From HGM04593 sp045634365 (GTDB lineage Bacteria; Bacteroidota; Bacteroidia; Bacteroidales; Bacteroidaceae): a stretch of DNA of 24,349 nucleotides. The position numbers were made by a program, and so were the translations under genes. The notes beneath the pieces were generated by a model, which had not been told where the DNA came from, made no database searches, and saw nothing but the letters and a program-made list of their open reading frames with translations. Below are positions 16,081 to 21,998 of this stretch, piece by piece. The DNA lies in contig JAZRAC010000024.1 of the NCBI GenBank assembly GCA_045634365.1, positions 1 through 24,349 on the forward strand. The letters run 5' to 3'. Position 1 is the stretch's first letter. Each line of letters begins with the position of its first letter.

Positions 16081-16284
16081 TTCTCGCATAGTTGCGTGTG
16101 ACAGTAGGGGCCCGTTCGTGTGTGTGCATATGCGCTCCACGCGCGTAAATATGTTATATAATGTTTTTATGTATGTATTAGTATAAATGTATGCACAAAT
16201 AAAAAGAGCGCCGGTGAGTCGTTTTTAAGCGTCTCTCCGCATATGTGTGTATATCAATAATAGTATGGTGTAATTTGTCGAAAA
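16081..16284. other. Non-coding AT-rich spacer between divergent operons
   Basis: No gene is supported here. It contains alternating GTGTGTGCATATGCG and CGCATATGTGTGTAT stretches that are imperfect inverted repeats about 115 bases apart, and a GCGCGC-rich patch. It may be part of a control or replication region; I see nothing more definite. Confidence 0.4.
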
Positions 16285-16313
16285 TGCACAAAAAAATTTT
16301 TAAAATTTGTGCA
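16285..16313. promoter_or_regulatory. Operator-like interrupted palindrome
   Basis: TGCACAAA at 16285-16292 and TTTGTGCA at 16306-16313 are perfect eight-base inverted arms around a 13-base A/T tract. It ends ten bases before the -35 box of the plus-strand promoter P4. Placement suggests a regulator site or an UP-element-like region for the 169-aa gene. None of the other promoters has it. Confidence 0.5.
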
Positions 16314-16322
16314 ATTTTACTA

Positions 16323-16351
16323 TTGCAATTCGCTTAAATATGTAGTATAAT
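16323..16351 (+). promoter_or_regulatory. Promoter P4 (plus-strand 169-aa gene)
   Basis: TTGCAA, 17 bases, TATAAT, with AAATATGTAG before the -10 as in the early minus-strand promoters. The start site near 16358 places a stem (AGACAG 16360-16365 with CTGTCT 16394-16399) at the RNA 5' end. AGCCC copies in it could alternatively pair with GGGCT at 16414-16418 just before the ribosome binding site. Confidence 0.82.
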
Positions 16352-16438
16352 ATTACCAGAGACAGAAAACAACAGCCCATCAGCCCGGGCATACTGTCTA
16401 CTACATTTTATAAGGGCTGAAGAAAAAGGAGAAAAACC

Positions 16439-16948
16439 ATGAAAAAACTTGAAACCCTTAAGACCGCAGTTGAAACTGTAACCGACGAAACCCTCGCAGC
16501 CATCATTAATAATGAAGATGTAGTACCAAACGACCTCACATCCGCCGAAAAGCTTTCCGTACTTATGTACGCCGAGCTTGCCAAAGCTCTTAAAACTAAA
16601 GAGCACCAGCTCCTGCTTGATTGCAATTATGCCGACAGCAAAAACGCCCAGAACGGCATCCTTCTCGTTGACTACTACAGACTGGCATCCCACGGCTCAA
16701 TGATTCAGATTTATGTAAAGCGTAACTCATTCAGCGTATGCACCTCAGCCAGTAAAGCGAACCGCGAACAATTTGCCGCACTTGACGACCTCCAGTTTAT
16801 TACCAAGTACGATAAGAAGACCGGTAGAGCCAAGACGACCCAAAGAACGGGCATCCCCTATGAAGAGTTGGTTACCGTTGTTAAGTCCGTAATAGCAGTC
16901 CTCGAAAACACCGCGACTGCCAAGAAGCCCGAAACCAAAGAAGAGTAA
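16439..16948 (+). CDS. Unknown protein, paralogue of the 204-aa protein at 18590-19204
   Basis: 169 aa; the only convincing plus-strand gene. Shared with the 204-aa protein: LDCNY (60-64), LVDYYRLAS (76-84), IQIYVK (89-94), CTSASK, EQFAAL (110-115), AKTTQR (131-136), YEELV (141-145), and a charged Lys/Glu tail. It lacks the two insertions of the other copy. No membrane segment or known enzymatic motif is seen; the charged tail recalls phage DNA-binding or single-strand-binding proteins, but this is weak. Strong AAAAAGGAGA site, own promoter with operator-like palindrome, and a strong terminator suggest it is abundant and separately controlled. Confidence 0.85.
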   Translation: MKKLETLKTAVETVTDETLAAIINNEDVVPNDLTSAEKLSVLMYAELAKALKTKEHQLLLDCNYADSKNAQNGILLVDYYRLASHGSMIQIYVKRNSFSVCTSASKANREQFAALDDLQFITKYDKKTGRAKTTQRTGIPYEELVTVVKSVIAVLENTATAKKPETKEE

Positions 16949-16953
16949 AAAGC

Positions 16954-16982
16954 AAGACGCCCTGCGGGGCGTCTTTTTTTTT
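16954..16982 (+). terminator. Rho-independent terminator of the 169-aa gene
   Basis: Perfect nine-base stem AAGACGCCC/GGGCGTCTT with loop TGCG followed by a run of T. It begins five bases after the stop codon. Confidence 0.95.
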
Positions 16983-17048
16983 GTCTATATATCACACGGG
17001 CTGCATAGTCGGGGTATATACCTACATACGGGTATTATCCTTAATGAA

Positions 17049-17076
17049 TAAAAATGAGAGGGGCATACCCTCTCTA
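17049..17076 (-). terminator. Rho-independent terminator of the 56-aa gene
   Basis: Minus-strand GAGAGGG/CCCTCTC seven-base stem with a TATGC loop, followed by ATTTTTATT. It faces the plus-strand terminator at 16954, so the convergent genes are insulated. Confidence 0.85.
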
Positions 17077-17095
17077 TTATATATAATGTAGGAAA

Positions 17096-17266
17096 TTATC
17101 TTCTCTGTGCCCAATTTCCTACGATAATTGCAATTAGTGTTAATACTGCCCCTATTGCTAATGCAATGAGTGCTTCGGGATCTGCATCTGCAAGAGTTCC
17201 TTGAGTTGCCTGTACACTTTCAATTCCCTCTCTAAATTCCTGGGCGGCGTGTTCAAAAACGGTCAT
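17096..17266 (-). CDS. 56-aa small membrane protein
   Basis: A short gene starting at ATG 17266 behind ATGAGGAT (about eight bases spacing). Sequence begins MTVFEHAAQEFREGIESVQA, has an acidic ADADPE turn near 26-31, and a hydrophobic segment at about 32-50 (ALIALAIGAVLTLIAIIVG), then NWAQRR. One transmembrane helix with a positive C-terminus predicts N-out/C-in or a short membrane peptide. Function unknown; options include a superinfection-exclusion or lysis-timing peptide. It has its own promoter, a long structured leader, and terminator, which argues strongly that it is real. Confidence 0.75.
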   Translation of the reverse strand: MTVFEHAAQEFREGIESVQATQGTLADADPEALIALAIGAVLTLIAIIVGNWAQRR

Positions 17267-17273
17267 TGGTTTA

Positions 17274-17393
17274 TCCTCATTTCTTTAGTCTGTAGCTCTG
17301 CTACTGTGGGCAACAAGAGAGCAAGGCACTTTTGGAGTCAAGGTCGATAAGTGCTAACGCCTTGTTGCTATCTCTAACTCGCTCTCTGTTGCT
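17274..17393 (-). promoter_or_regulatory. Structured 5' leader RNA of the 56-aa gene
   Basis: In the minus-strand RNA, GCAACAGAGAGCGAG (17392-17378) can pair with CTTGCTCTCTTGTTGC (17325-17310). A second GCAACAAG (17368-17361) perfectly pairs with the same CTTGTTGC (17317-17310), so the two are mutually exclusive. Inside, CAAGGC...CACTT pairs with AAGTG and CCTTG. A third hairpin GTAGC-AGA-GCTAC precedes the ribosome binding site. Such competing pairings are what a switch or attenuator would show; no known riboswitch class is recognised. Confidence 0.55.
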
Positions 17394-17399
17394 ATACAT

Positions 17400-17428
17400 A
17401 TTATATCATATATAGAAGAAATATGCAA
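17400..17428 (-). promoter_or_regulatory. Promoter P5 (56-aa gene)
   Basis: Minus-strand TTGCAT, 17 bases, TATAAT with TATATGA before the -10. The sequence before the -35 is GCCCG instead of the ACCTG seen in P6-P10. Confidence 0.75.
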
Positions 17429-17476
17429 CGGGCAACTAAAAGAATTTTTAGATTATTTTTTATAGGTAAAATAAAA

Positions 17477-17580
17477 AAACCTGTAGGTACAAACCTGTCT
17501 GTATTGAGTGTATTATTACTATATATATAGAGAAAACACACTCTGGGCATTATCCTACAGGTTTATTTTCCACAGGTTTA
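17477..17580 (-). terminator. Nested inverted repeats with four ACAGGTTT boxes; possible terminator
   Basis: AAACCTGTAGG (17477-17487) and CCTACAGGTTT (17554-17564) are perfect 11-base arms; inside them GAGTGT (17506-17511) pairs with ACACTC (17538-17543). On the minus strand the structure ends in seven T, as a terminator would. A second AAACCTGT is at 17491-17498 and a second ACAGGTTT at 17573-17580, so four copies of one eight-base box form two mirrored pairs. This could be a regulator or initiator binding cluster instead. Confidence 0.45.
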
Positions 17581-17947
17581 TTTTTACGCCCAGGAAATTA
17601 CCTACAAAATCACGCCGAGAGGGCATTTTCCCGCTTTTTGGGTCATTTCCATCGATTTTTGGGGTAAAAACCCCTATTTTCAGCTTGAAAATGACCTGTC
17701 CGGCTCGGGATTTTTGTGATACGTTGGACATACGTCGGTAATGACCCTGTGGTGAGGGGGTATGGGTGCTTGGGAAGTCAAGGATATCAAGGGGGAAAGG
17801 GTACTTTGGTATTCTTCTATATATGTTATTCCTATTACTATTAGTTGTATTATATATGGATAGTTCCACTCCATCTTTAATGCCGCCCGGGTTATTTTTT
17901 ATTGGTTTTTGTGCAGAATTATATAGGGAATAGTCCTAAATTGTGAA
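17581..17947. other. Non-coding region with hairpins and G-rich tract
   Basis: No convincing gene. It holds an inverted repeat GGTCATTT/AAATGACC (about 17641-17695) around a GGGGT-AAAA-ACCCC hairpin, two imperfect tandem 22-base units just before (CATTTTCCCGCTTTTTGGG-like), and G runs at 17756, 17764, 17772, 17791 and 17799 that could form a G-quadruplex on the plus strand. Open frames here look random and lack ribosome binding sites. Candidate non-coding RNA or replication region. Confidence 0.4.
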
Positions 17948-17977
17948 TAAAATAAAAAGGGCAGAATATTCTGCCCT
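17948..17977 (-). terminator. Rho-independent terminator after the 129-aa gene
   Basis: A 20-base perfect palindrome AGGGCAGAATATTCTGCCCT (17958-17977) followed on the minus strand by TTTTATTTTATT. Confidence 0.9.
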
Positions 17978-17982
17978 ATATC

Positions 17983-18372
17983 TTATGCGTGTGGATTTAT
18001 ATATTCTCCACATACTATCCCGTGGGGTCTATATCCGAATACATCTTTGTGCCAGTCACTATAGAATTCCCAATCCTGGGGATCTATAGCTTCCCAGGTC
18101 TTACCCTCAATGCGCTTCTCGAAATACTCACGGATTTTAGGTTCGTTCTCTCTGCGGTATCTCTGCTCTTCCTCGATGTGGTTATAAATCATCTCTGGTT
18201 TGTTGATGAGCATCCACTTGAGGAATTCATCCACATTCTTTACTGTTCCTGCTTCATACATTTCCGCCCAAAGGTTATAGGCTTCTGTCTCGCCCGTTCT
18301 AAGGTTACGGAACATATAGCCCCTATCCCAGAACTCATATCCGATGTCGATAAATCTGCTGTTTCTTTCCAT
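17983..18372 (-). CDS. Unknown protein
   Basis: 129 aa, rich in Trp, Tyr and Glu. It begins MERNSRFIDIGYEFWDRGYM with a YMFRNLRTGETEAYNLW stretch, and ends DVFGYRPHGIVCGEYINPHA. No membrane segment or familiar motif. AAAGGAGAAA about nine bases before ATG, promoter P6 and a perfect terminator make it a single-gene cassette. The family is not recognised; it looks like a small early phage protein that could act on a host target. Confidence 0.75.
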   Translation of the reverse strand: MERNSRFIDIGYEFWDRGYMFRNLRTGETEAYNLWAEMYEAGTVKNVDEFLKWMLINKPEMIYNHIEEEQRYRRENEPKIREYFEKRIEGKTWEAIDPQDWEFYSDWHKDVFGYRPHGIVCGEYINPHA

Positions 18373-18429
18373 TGTGTGTTTCTCCTTTAGTAAGGTATTA
18401 TTAGTAAGATTTCTATATCTTACAGTAAT

Positions 18430-18458
18430 ATTATACTACATATTAAGAGAGAATGCAA
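18430..18458 (-). promoter_or_regulatory. Promoter P6
   Basis: Minus-strand TTGCAT, 17 bases, TATAAT; ATATGTAG before -10 and ACCTG before -35. The RNA would start near 18423 with a GTAAGAT/ATCTTAC hairpin (18404-18423). Confidence 0.85.
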
Positions 18459-18512
18459 CAGGTTAATTAAAATTTTCAAAATATTTTTTCTGGGTATTCT
18501 CCTATTGCCGCC

Positions 18513-18545
18513 TAAAAAGGTGAGAGGCAGATTATTCTGCCTCTC
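18513..18545 (-). terminator. Rho-independent terminator after the 204-aa gene
   Basis: Minus-strand GAGAGGCAG/CTGCCTCTC nine-base stem, loop AATAAT, then ACCTTTTTA. Confidence 0.88.
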
Positions 18546-18589
18546 GAGGTAAAGATAATGATGTATATAGAATAGGTGCTGGTATCACC

Positions 18590-19204
18590 TTATTCTTCGG
18601 TATCTTCTTCGACTTCTGCTTTTTCTGCCTTCTGCTTCTTCGCCTCTGCCTTCTGCTTTTCAGTAGTAGCGAGGATTGCAGTTACTGCCTTGCAGATGTC
18701 TACAAGTTCTTCATAGGCAACATTCATTCTTCTGGTTGTCTTTGCACCGCCGTCTTTCTTGCCGACAGGTTCGAAGTGGAGCTCATCACGAAGGGCTTCA
18801 AACTGTTCGAGGTTATTCTTTGCACAGGATGTGCAGAGGTCGAACATACAAGTGCCGCTCTTGGGGTTAGTCTTAACATAAATCTGGATGAGGGACTTCT
18901 GCTTGCCCTCTTTGCTTACGAGGCGGTAGTAATCTACAAGCCATTCAGGTGACTGACCCTTTGCCAACTGCTTCTCGGACTTGTTGTGCTTGTTGGACTG
19001 AGGATAGTTGCAGTCGAGCATCAGTCGGTATGCCTTGTTCTCGAGGGCTCTGCTCATCTGCTGAAATACGAGGCAAGCGAATTTCTCTCTGTCGGAAAGG
19101 GTGGTGACATCAACATCAGGACAGTTAACGATTTCATTGAGGATATCGTCGGTGAGGTTGTCGAAGTCTTTCATAAGGTTTTCGAGTTTCTTGTAGTTTG
19201 CCAT
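18590..19204 (-). CDS. Unknown protein, paralogue of the 169-aa protein at 16439-16948
   Basis: 204 aa. Conserved blocks with the plus-strand copy: LDCNYPQS (63-70), LVDYYRLVS (89-97), LIQIYVK (105-111), LCTSCAK (123-129), EQFEAL (133-138), AKTTRR (154-159), YEELVDICKAV (164-174). Unlike its paralogue it has insertions at about 70-88 (Lys/Gln/Ser-rich) and 112-122, and a longer Lys/Glu tail ending EVEEDTEE. Four cysteines are spread through it (29, 44, 65, 119 region and others) without a clear zinc motif. AAAAAAGGAGAAAA upstream, promoter P7 and a strong terminator frame it as its own cassette. Function unknown. Confidence 0.85.
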   Translation of the reverse strand: MANYKKLENLMKDFDNLTDDILNEIVNCPDVDVTTLSDREKFACLVFQQMSRALENKAYRLMLDCNYPQSNKHNKSEKQLAKGQSPEWLVDYYRLVSKEGKQKSLIQIYVKTNPKSGTCMFDLCTSCAKNNLEQFEALRDELHFEPVGKKDGGAKTTRRMNVAYEELVDICKAVTAILATTEKQKAEAKKQKAEKAEVEEDTEE

Positions 19205-19284
19205 TTTTGTTTTCTCCTTTTTTGTAGGTGTGTAGTTTTGTCTGTAAGTTCGGGGAGCTCTCGCTCTCTTTATCTTACAATAAT

Positions 19285-19313
19285 ATTATATCACATATTT
19301 AGTTAAATTACAA
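19285..19313 (-). promoter_or_regulatory. Promoter P7
   Basis: Minus-strand TTGTAA, 17 bases, TATAAT, with ATATGTGA before -10 (an extended TGn) and ACCTG before -35. RNA starts near 19278 with a TGTAAG/CTTACA hairpin (19243-19279) whose loop holds AGAGAGCGAGAGC. Confidence 0.85.
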
Positions 19314-19364
19314 CAGGTAAACGAAAGTTTTTTCAAAATTTTTTAATTTTTTTTCACCCAAAAT

Positions 19365-19440
19365 TAAACTGTCCGGACGCTCTCCGGAGTGATACGATAC
19401 GGGGTATACGGTATACCGGTATAGGGTATATTCCTTATCC
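19365..19440. other. Palindrome-rich spacer
   Basis: Contains GTCCGGAC and CTCCGGAG in tandem, then GTATAC, GGTATACC and CCGGTATAGGG runs. No gene. It lies upstream of promoter P7 (beyond the -35) and may hold operator sites. Confidence 0.35.
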
Positions 19441-19452
19441 ACATATACTATA

Positions 19453-19475
19453 GGCAGGGGTTGTTAGCCCCTGCC
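19453..19475 (-). terminator. Hairpin after the 91-aa gene (weak terminator)
   Basis: GGCAGGGG/CCCCTGCC eight-base stem with a seven-base loop. The minus-strand side is followed by TATAGTATATG, not a T run, so termination would be weak or factor-dependent. Confidence 0.5.
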
Positions 19476-19482
19476 AATTTGG

Positions 19483-19758
19483 TTATGAGTTCTGTACTGC
19501 CGCTAACATACCTGGGCAGTAGTCATCTATATGACCGAGGTCATCTTCATCAATCTTAGGAAAATCTCCTGTGCCCTCATAGTACCAGCACACTTTGCCA
19601 GTGTCCTTTTCAAAGATGATGGTATCTTTTGTTTTAGTGGTATTCTGTAATGCCCAGAGTCGAAGCATACCCGAGCCGAGACCTTCCATCGAGGTGTCTA
19701 TCTTACCCGATTTACGGGCAAATCTTACTAAATAATAGGTTTTAAGTTCCATAGTCAT
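19483..19758 (-). CDS. Unknown protein, last gene of the P8 operon
   Basis: 91 aa. Beta-type opening (MELKTYYLVRFARKSGKIDT), EGLGSGMLRLWALQ in the middle, and KVCWYYEGTGDFPKIDEDDL before an acidic end. ATG at 19758 overlaps the stop of the gene before as ATGA; a second ATG two codons on is equally possible. AAAGGAT is the ribosome binding site. Not recognised. Confidence 0.65.
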   Translation of the reverse strand: MTMELKTYYLVRFARKSGKIDTSMEGLGSGMLRLWALQNTTKTKDTIIFEKDTGKVCWYYEGTGDFPKIDEDDLGHIDDYCPGMLAAVQNS

Positions 19759-20033
19759 TTATCCTTTCTTTTCTTGAACTTAAGGTTGTTCTTGTTGCCC
19801 TGCACATCGGTTACAACAAATCTAATGTGCTCCTCGGTCTCTTGTCCGAAGTCTACCTCATCCCAGAGCATTCTTCTAAATCTACATAACAGGTCTTTTG
19901 CATCTGTGGCTTCTTTTACTGCCTGGAAGATGTTCTCCAGGTCATACTCATCTCTCAGGCTCAACTCTCTCAAGGAGATGGATGTGTTCTTATCGTTCTT
20001 ACGGTTGTAGTATATAATATTTGCTATTTCCAT
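19755..20033 (-). CDS. Unknown protein
   Basis: 92 aa. Opening MEIANIIYYNRKNDKNTSIS, a helical acidic middle (SLRDEYDLENIFQAVKEATD), a RFRRMLWDEVDFG stretch, and a basic Lys-rich end (NNLKFKKRKDK). GAGGTG precedes the ATG. Second-last gene in a tightly packed, translationally coupled operon. No known family seen. Confidence 0.65.
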   Translation of the reverse strand: MEIANIIYYNRKNDKNTSISLRELSLRDEYDLENIFQAVKEATDAKDLLCRFRRMLWDEVDFGQETEEHIRFVVTDVQGNKNNLKFKKRKDK

Positions 20034-20042
20034 TATTGCACC

Positions 20043-20228
20043 TCACATTATAATATCGAATATATAGTCCAGTTCAAGGCCAAGCTCGTCTGCAAGTATG
20101 TCCTCTGCCTCCCACGGGTCTGCTTCGGAAATCATCTCACGAACTTCCTCGAGTTTTTCTTCGGCTTCTTTTTTAGACAGCCCGTCACGCTCCATAAGGA
20201 CGCTGACAACATCATTCGGCTTTTTCAT
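20043..20228 (-). CDS. Small acidic helical phage protein
   Basis: 61 aa, strongly acidic and helical: LMERDGLSKKEAEEKLEEVR, then DILADELGLELDYIFDII. The pattern 'LS..EAEE.l.e.re.i ... ELGLE.DYIFD' recurs in many phages of gut Firmicutes as a conserved protein of unknown function (recalled, not searched). The start overlaps the preceding stop as ATGA. Might act as a small antagonist or adaptor; there is no direct evidence. Confidence 0.7.
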   Translation of the reverse strand: MKKPNDVVSVLMERDGLSKKEAEEKLEEVREMISEADPWEAEDILADELGLELDYIFDIIM

Positions 20229-20470
20229 CTCCAGTCTACTCCTTTTTCAAATCTGCATCCGAAGAACCAAAAGATTCTATTCTTGGGCACAGCGACTGCC
20301 TCGAACACATCGAAGAATTTTTCTACAGGTATATCATACCTATGAAGTTCTGTTCCTGTGTAAAGCTCATTTCCCACAAAAACTCCATCCTGCACCCTCT
20401 TGTGTTCATATCGGTGATATTTGATACGGGGCATCTGGTCGCACTCGGGCTTAACTCGGTAGTACAACAT
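20225..20470 (-). CDS. Unknown protein
   Basis: 81 aa, Tyr/Arg/Phe-rich: MLYYRVKPECDQMPRIKYHR, a GNELYTGTELHRYDI block, FFDVFEAVAVPKNRIFWFFG and a basic end. The layout (short beta strands, aromatic core) suggests a small folded protein. ATG overlaps the stop of the upstream gene by one base. Not recognised. Confidence 0.65.
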   Translation of the reverse strand: MLYYRVKPECDQMPRIKYHRYEHKRVQDGVFVGNELYTGTELHRYDIPVEKFFDVFEAVAVPKNRIFWFFGCRFEKGVDWR

Positions 20471-20751
20471 TACGCTACCTCCACTGCAATATCGTGGTTC
20501 TTGGAGATGTACATAAACATTAACTGTCCTTCTTCTCCACAGAACTCAAATCCTGCTGTGAACTGATAGCCGTTAGCTGAAATTACTTTCAGCCCCCACC
20601 CAGACTTACTATCCATAAGTCTTTCACAGTATCTCCAAGCATCAGCCTTCGCCGAACTGTAACTGCCGTATGCATCACTTAAAGAATACATACGACTTCT
20701 CTTGTAGGCATCATAGTGATTTAGTGCCTGTCTTTTTTGTGTTGCGGTCAT
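20470..20751 (-). CDS. Unknown protein, first gene of the P8 operon
   Basis: 93 aa. N-terminal helical, Tyr/Ser/Ala-rich (ALNHYDAYKRSRMYSLSDAY), then KADAWRYCERLM, then a beta-type C-terminal half (LKVISANGYQFTAGFEFCGE). AAAAGGAGAAAACG precedes the start. First of five coupled genes (20751 to 19483). Not recognised. Confidence 0.7.
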   Translation of the reverse strand: MTATQKRQALNHYDAYKRSRMYSLSDAYGSYSSAKADAWRYCERLMDSKSGWGLKVISANGYQFTAGFEFCGEEGQLMFMYISKNHDIAVEVA

Positions 20752-20813
20752 AATCGTTTTCTCCTTTTCAGGTGTGTTTATTTCTGTAGGGTGCTCTCGC
20801 TCTCTACATATAT

Positions 20814-20842
20814 ATTATACTACATATTTCTTGCCTTTTCAA
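20814..20842 (-). promoter_or_regulatory. Promoter P8
   Basis: Minus-strand TTGAAA, 17 bases, TATAAT; AATATGTAG before -10 and CACCTG before -35. RNA starts near 20807 with a TGTAG/CTACA hairpin (20785-20808) whose loop holds AGAGCGAGAGC, as in P7. Confidence 0.88.
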
Positions 20843-20917
20843 CAGGTGATAGAAGATTTTTGAAATTTATTTTTCGAGGTAAATATGAGTTACCTTTTTG
20901 GCAATTACCTACATACC

Positions 20918-20944
20918 TAAAAAGGAGGGCAATTACTTGCCCTC
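20918..20944 (-). terminator. Rho-independent terminator after the 164-aa gene
   Basis: Minus-strand GAGGGCAA/TTGCCCTC eight-base stem with GTAA loop, then CTTTTTA. A second small inverted repeat (AGGTAA/TTACCT, 20877-20895) lies between it and P8. Confidence 0.85.
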
Positions 20945-20963
20945 TCCTGCGTTGCCTGAAACT

Positions 20964-21458
20964 TCATCGTAAAGGTTTCTCACTATAGATTTCCTGTGTT
21001 CTTCCGTTACTATAGAATATTCGGACATCCGGGGTTGTCCATCCGTACTCGTCTGCAAGGAATTGTGCATATTCTGCAATATCCTTGAATCGAATCTTAC
21101 CCGCATACTCTCGTATGGTGTACTTGGTTTTCCACTCAGGCTCTTCCACAATCTCATAACGACCGTATCTTTTGTGCCACCTGTCTTCGGCATTCTTGTA
21201 TATGCCATCATACACTCCGACACCATAACCCTCAGTTGCGTACCTTTCGATGTCAACCTCATCAGGTCTACGATACCATCGGTCTCCACAGCACGGACAA
21301 TCTCTTCCTAACGCAACTCCATCCCAGTAGCAGCCAAGCTCTTCCGCCTTTGCTATTGCCTCGGATTCGTTATCAGCCTCTATAAAAAGTCGGTGGCACA
21401 GATTTTCATTGGTTACGAAATATCCACCACTATTGTTCTGGTTAAACTCGTAAAACAT
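20964..21458 (-). CDS. Conserved phage protein with CPCCG zinc-binding motif
   Basis: 164 aa. Begins MFYEFNQNNSGGYFVTNENL, then LFIEADNESEAIAKAEELGC, and CPCCGDRWYRRPDEVDIERY near residues 55-75. The opening and the CPCCG-RWY motif are familiar from many phages of gut Firmicutes, usually annotated only as a domain of unknown function. The cysteine cluster (C43, C54, C56, C57) probably binds zinc. GAAAGGAAAATAGG precedes the start. Last gene of the P9 operon. The C-terminal part (GKIRFKDIAEYAQFLADEYG) is helical. Confidence 0.78.
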   Translation of the reverse strand: MFYEFNQNNSGGYFVTNENLCHRLFIEADNESEAIAKAEELGCYWDGVALGRDCPCCGDRWYRRPDEVDIERYATEGYGVGVYDGIYKNAEDRWHKRYGRYEIVEEPEWKTKYTIREYAGKIRFKDIAEYAQFLADEYGWTTPDVRIFYSNGRTQEIYSEKPLR

Positions 21459-21473
21459 CCTATTTTCCTTTCT

Positions 21474-21677
21474 TCAATTGTGAGTTGCGTGGAAGTTCTC
21501 AATTGCCCATCTATTACCCGTGGCATAAACAGCACTACGGGTTCTCTCGTAGGGACTCTCAATGACCTTATCTCTCGAATCCTGCTCCGATTTACAGTTA
21601 TTGCAGTAGCACCTATCATTACCGAGGTATTCTATATCCTTGCTACCACACTTAGCACATACGGCTGTCATCCTCAT
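21474..21677 (-). CDS. Small zinc-ribbon protein
   Basis: 67 aa. Two CxxC-type knuckles: CAKC at 7-10 and CYCNNC at about 23-28, a classic zinc ribbon. The C-terminal half is polar (KVIESPYERTRSAVYATG). Zinc ribbons of this size often bind nucleic acid or act on host transcription, but no specific family is recognised. The ATG overlaps the stop of the gene before as ATGA; AGGAGG lies about ten bases upstream. Confidence 0.72.
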   Translation of the reverse strand: MRMTAVCAKCGSKDIEYLGNDRCYCNNCKSEQDSRDKVIESPYERTRSAVYATGNRWAIENFHATHN

Positions 21678-21856
21678 AACGCCTTGCCTCCTATAATAGC
21701 CTCACAGATTGAGAGGATTTCAAGAACATCAATGAGGATAGTGAAGTCCTGAAAACATCCTTTTCCTATGCCCTTATCGCAGAGCATATCCACAGTAGCC
21801 TTAAACTCGGCTTCTCTTCCCTTGTACTTTTCCAAAATTTCCTTAAGTCTTTCCAT
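21674..21856 (-). CDS. Small helical protein, unknown
   Basis: 60 aa. MERLKEILEKYKGREAEFKA followed by a middle with MLCDKGIGKGC and a hydrophobic helix DFTILIDVLEILSICEAIIG. It overlaps both neighbours by a few bases in a tightly packed operon, with AGAAAGGAT about 12 bases before ATG. Function not recognised. Confidence 0.6.
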   Translation of the reverse strand: MERLKEILEKYKGREAEFKATVDMLCDKGIGKGCFQDFTILIDVLEILSICEAIIGGKAL

Positions 21857-21998
21857 ATTTCTTTTTTATCCTTTCTGCTTCTCTTGCCAGAGCTTTCGCC
21901 CTGGCAAGTTCTTCATTCTGTTCCCTATTGATTCCGCACCAACAGTTTTCTGCTCCCCATACCTTGAGGTCACATCGTTGGCACACCCAATAGTACAT
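21843..21998 (-). CDS. 51-aa protein with paired cysteines
   Basis: I place the start at ATG 21998, which overlaps the stop TAA of the gene before (TAATG), instead of a longer frame from 22094. The product begins MYYWVCQRCDLKVWGAENCW with CxxC at 6-9 and CxC at 19-21, a probable zinc knuckle, followed by a charged helix (REQNEELARAKALAREAERI) and a basic end. Possibly nucleic-acid binding. Family unknown. Confidence 0.65.
   Translation of the reverse strand: MYYWVCQRCDLKVWGAENCWCGINREQNEELARAKALAREAERIKKKYGKT

Noticed and set aside
17555..17874. Two overlapping minus-strand frames of 64 and 104 codons
   Set aside because: No ribosome binding site, random-looking composition, and they run through clear hairpins and inverted repeats.
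20877..20895. AGGTAA/TTACCT inverted repeat followed by TTTTT on the plus strand as a plus-strand terminator
   Set aside because: No plus-strand gene reads into it; the stem is only six bases, so it may be chance.
20933..21289. 118-codon frame inside the 164-aa gene
   Set aside because: Out-of-frame shadow of the CPCCG protein; no ribosome binding site, and it runs across the terminator.
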